A stretch of 64,000 nt of DNA from Marinilabiliales bacterium (GTDB taxonomy: Bacteria > Bacteroidota > Bacteroidia > Bacteroidales > SZUA-534). Below the pieces are notes generated by a model that saw nothing but the letters and a program-made list of their open reading frames with translations, did no database searches and was not told the origin of the DNA. The translations under genes were made by a program, and so were the position numbers. Position 1 is the first letter of the stretch, and every line of letters begins with the position of its first letter. Below, piece after piece: positions 62,349-64,000 of the stretch. The stretch covers positions 158,030 through 222,029 of the forward strand of contig DOTG01000026.1 in assembly GCA_003512955.1 (NCBI GenBank). The letters run 5' to 3'.

Positions 62349-62999
62349 TTATTCTTTGCAACCGTAGGCTAAATCGCCGGCATCGCCTAGCCCGGGAACA
62401 ATGTACGATTTTACCGTAAGTTCGGCATCCACAGCTCCGGTCCAAAGGGTGAACCTTTTCCCAACCAGGTTTTTATGCATGTATTCAATGCCCTCTTTAC
62501 TTGCAATTACCGACACAATATGTGTATGGCGGGGCGTCCCCTTTTGAAGCAGCGCGTTGTAGGCCAAAACCATCGATGAGCCTGTAGCCAGCATGGGATC
62601 GACTAAAATGACATCTTTTCCCTCAACCGATGGCCCTGAAATGTGTTCAAAATTTATTTGAAACGAACCGTCTTTGTCATATTTGCGGTAGGCCGAAATA
62701 AATGCATTTTCAGCTTTATCAAAAAAATTCAAAAATCCCTGATGGATAGGAAGCCCGGCACGTAAAATACTTGCAACCACGGGTTGTTGCTCAAGAGTGG
62801 GGACCTCGGCAATACCTAAGGATGTTTGAACCTCTTTCGTTTGGAATTCTAGCCTTTTGCTAATTTCATAAGCAAATATTTCACCAATCCGTTCCATGTT
62901 TCTCCTGAAGCGCATACTGTCAAGCTGCGTTACCTGATCCCTGACTTCGGACATGAACTGGTTGAATAGTGAGTTGTTTTCGCCAATGTTGACCACCAT
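62349..62999 (-). CDS. upp: Uracil phosphoribosyltransferase
   Basis: 216 residues from the ATG at 62999 (a TTG four codons upstream is less likely). Salvages uracil with PRPP to UMP. Seen are the PRPP loop ILVDPMLATGSSM, SILRAGLPIHQGF and the uracil-binding C-terminal YIVPGLGDAGDLAYG. Single gene, 9 bp from folK, convergent. Confidence 0.95.
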   Translation of the reverse strand: MVVNIGENNSLFNQFMSEVRDQVTQLDSMRFRRNMERIGEIFAYEISKRLEFQTKEVQTSLGIAEVPTLEQQPVVASILRAGLPIHQGFLNFFDKAENAFISAYRKYDKDGSFQINFEHISGPSVEGKDVILVDPMLATGSSMVLAYNALLQKGTPRHTHIVSVIASKEGIEYMHKNLVGKRFTLWTGAVDAELTVKSYIVPGLGDAGDLAYGCKE

Positions 63000-63262
63000 T
63001 TTTCCTGCCAATTATGAGTTTCTGCAAAAATGCAAAAAATAAATGGATCAAAACAAATAAAAAGTTCTATGCAACAGCCTTTTTCAAGAAATTTTCAGGA
63101 AAAGTTACTGTTTGCATCTGAAGTTAAAAATAGGACTTTTGAAATATGGAAAAAATAGATCAATCCAATTATGTAGATAGTTTTATCATCAAATGGTGAC
63201 ATATCTACAATTGTTTTTTATTTTTATGCGTTTAACTTTTTAATTTATCAACTTTTAATAGT

Positions 63263-63952
63263 ATGAAATCAATTGTAATAACCTTATTAAGTATCAGCCT
63301 CGTACTCTTCTCATGTCAGTCGAAAAAAGAGGCTAAAAAGGAATTGACCCCGGGTAGCCACAAAGTTACAGTTACCGATGTTCTTAATGCCCAATCGTAC
63401 ACCTATTTGAATGTTACCGAAGAGGGAAACACCTTTTGGATTGCAGTTCCGACCATTGAAGCTCAGATGGGTGAAGAACTTTATTTTAGCCAGTTTATGG
63501 AAATGGTCCAATTTGAGAGTAAAGATTTGAACCGGGTTTTTGAATCGGTCCTTTTTGTTTCTGATATTTCAAAAGAGCCTATTGCCGGCGAACCTCATAA
63601 AGCGATGAGTATGGGTAAACCTTCGGCCGTTAAAAAAGAGATTTCCATTGAACCAGTTCAGGGTGGGATTACCATTCAGGAGCTTTTTGCCAACAAGGAA
63701 AAATACAAAGGCCAAACCATTACCATTAAAGGTCAGGTGGTTAAAGTGAATTACGGCATTATGGATAAGAACTGGTTTCACATCCAGGATGGTACCGAAA
63801 ACAATGGCCAATTCGATTTAACCATTACCTCTGTAGCAGAGGATGTTGAAATTGGCGACCAACTGGTCTTCCAAGGTACCATAACCCTAGATAAGGATTT
63901 TGGTGCAGGTTATGCCTACGACGTGATTTTAGAAGATGCTATTTTGAAATAG
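63263..63952 (+). CDS. Lipoprotein with C-terminal OB-fold-like domain
   Basis: 229 residues. Lipobox LVLFSC (Cys18). A first beta domain (~35-115; YTYLNVTEEGNTFWIAVPTIEAQMG) resembles NrfJ-type periplasmic domains. The second half (~140-229; ELFANKEKYKGQTITIKGQVVKVN, WFHIQDGTENN, LVFQGTITLDKDFGAGYAYDVILE) has the strand pattern of an OB-fold. Function unknown; perhaps membrane-anchored assembly or binding protein. Single gene at the right end of the window. Confidence 0.7.
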   Translation: MKSIVITLLSISLVLFSCQSKKEAKKELTPGSHKVTVTDVLNAQSYTYLNVTEEGNTFWIAVPTIEAQMGEELYFSQFMEMVQFESKDLNRVFESVLFVSDISKEPIAGEPHKAMSMGKPSAVKKEISIEPVQGGITIQELFANKEKYKGQTITIKGQVVKVNYGIMDKNWFHIQDGTENNGQFDLTITSVAEDVEIGDQLVFQGTITLDKDFGAGYAYDVILEDAILK

Positions 63953-64000
63953 CAACTGTGCTGCGATTAGAAAATGAAATTTAAAAAGGAGCCTGACTTT

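Noticed and set aside
1..64000. CRISPR array, rRNA, tRNA, integrase or transposase
   Set aside because: Looked for repeated spacer units, tRNA cloverleaf ends and recombinase motifs; none seen. Only short repeat elements were found.

Overview
The window comes from a Bacteroidota chromosome, most likely a Bacteroidales/Marinilabiliales-type organism (the order is inference). The signs are TonB-dependent receptors paired with cell-surface lipoproteins, a type IX secretion (type B) C-terminal domain, GSCFA, DUF4105, DUF5689 and DUF5715 family proteins, a type III glutamine synthetase, and promoters of the Bacteroidota form TTG-N19-21-TAnnTTTG. Almost all genes are chromosomal housekeeping or envelope genes. 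No rRNA, tRNA, CRISPR array or complete insertion sequence was seen.

Left part (1-13.4 kb): the 5' end of a complex I operon (nuoA-nuoB-nuoC, nuoC cut by the window edge). Next comes a GDP-D-glycero-alpha-D-manno-heptose set (hddA, gmhA, hddC; no gmhB phosphatase in it) and a small secreted protein. Two unrelated glutamine synthetases (type II and type III) follow on the same strand, then a secreted endonuclease/exonuclease/phosphatase (EEP) fold protein, a PspC-PadR-PspC envelope-stress-type operon and a CYTH protein.

Middle (13.4-29.3 kb): an M16 peptidase, alanine dehydrogenase, a queuosine-precursor transporter, the operon rbfA - methyltransferase - LolC/E-like permease - DUF4105 protein, a DUF3108 protein, polyprenyl diphosphate synthase, a second EEP protein and an AI-2E family transporter. 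A surface-glycan block follows (T9SS-type PKD protein, O-antigen ligase, WaaE-like glycosyltransferase), then RlpA.

Accessory stretch (29.2-35.6 kb): an orphan C5 DNA methyltransferase, gpmI, and an AT-rich ATPase/RloB pair of the AbiL abortive-infection type. The pair's promoter is overlapped by a perfect palindrome. A DUF5715 (M15-peptidase-like) gene follows. A diverged 130-bp direct repeat brackets this segment.

Right part (35.6-64 kb): FemAB-like and GNAT acyltransferases; a surface beta-propeller-like protein fused to a LytS-type histidine kinase whose ATP-binding motifs look destroyed; GSCFA, lipase and PgeF genes; a TPR-SpoIIE phosphatase; and a C1 peptidase. Then comes the most striking locus: two paralogous TonB receptor + choice-of-anchor-J protein pairs facing away from each other, with a secreted EEP nuclease/phosphatase gene between them (46.8-57.6 kb). 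I read this as a nutrient, possibly nucleic-acid or phosphate, scavenging system. The window ends with kdsB, a large TerB/FHA/ABCG-type fusion transporter, folK, upp and an OB-fold-like lipoprotein.
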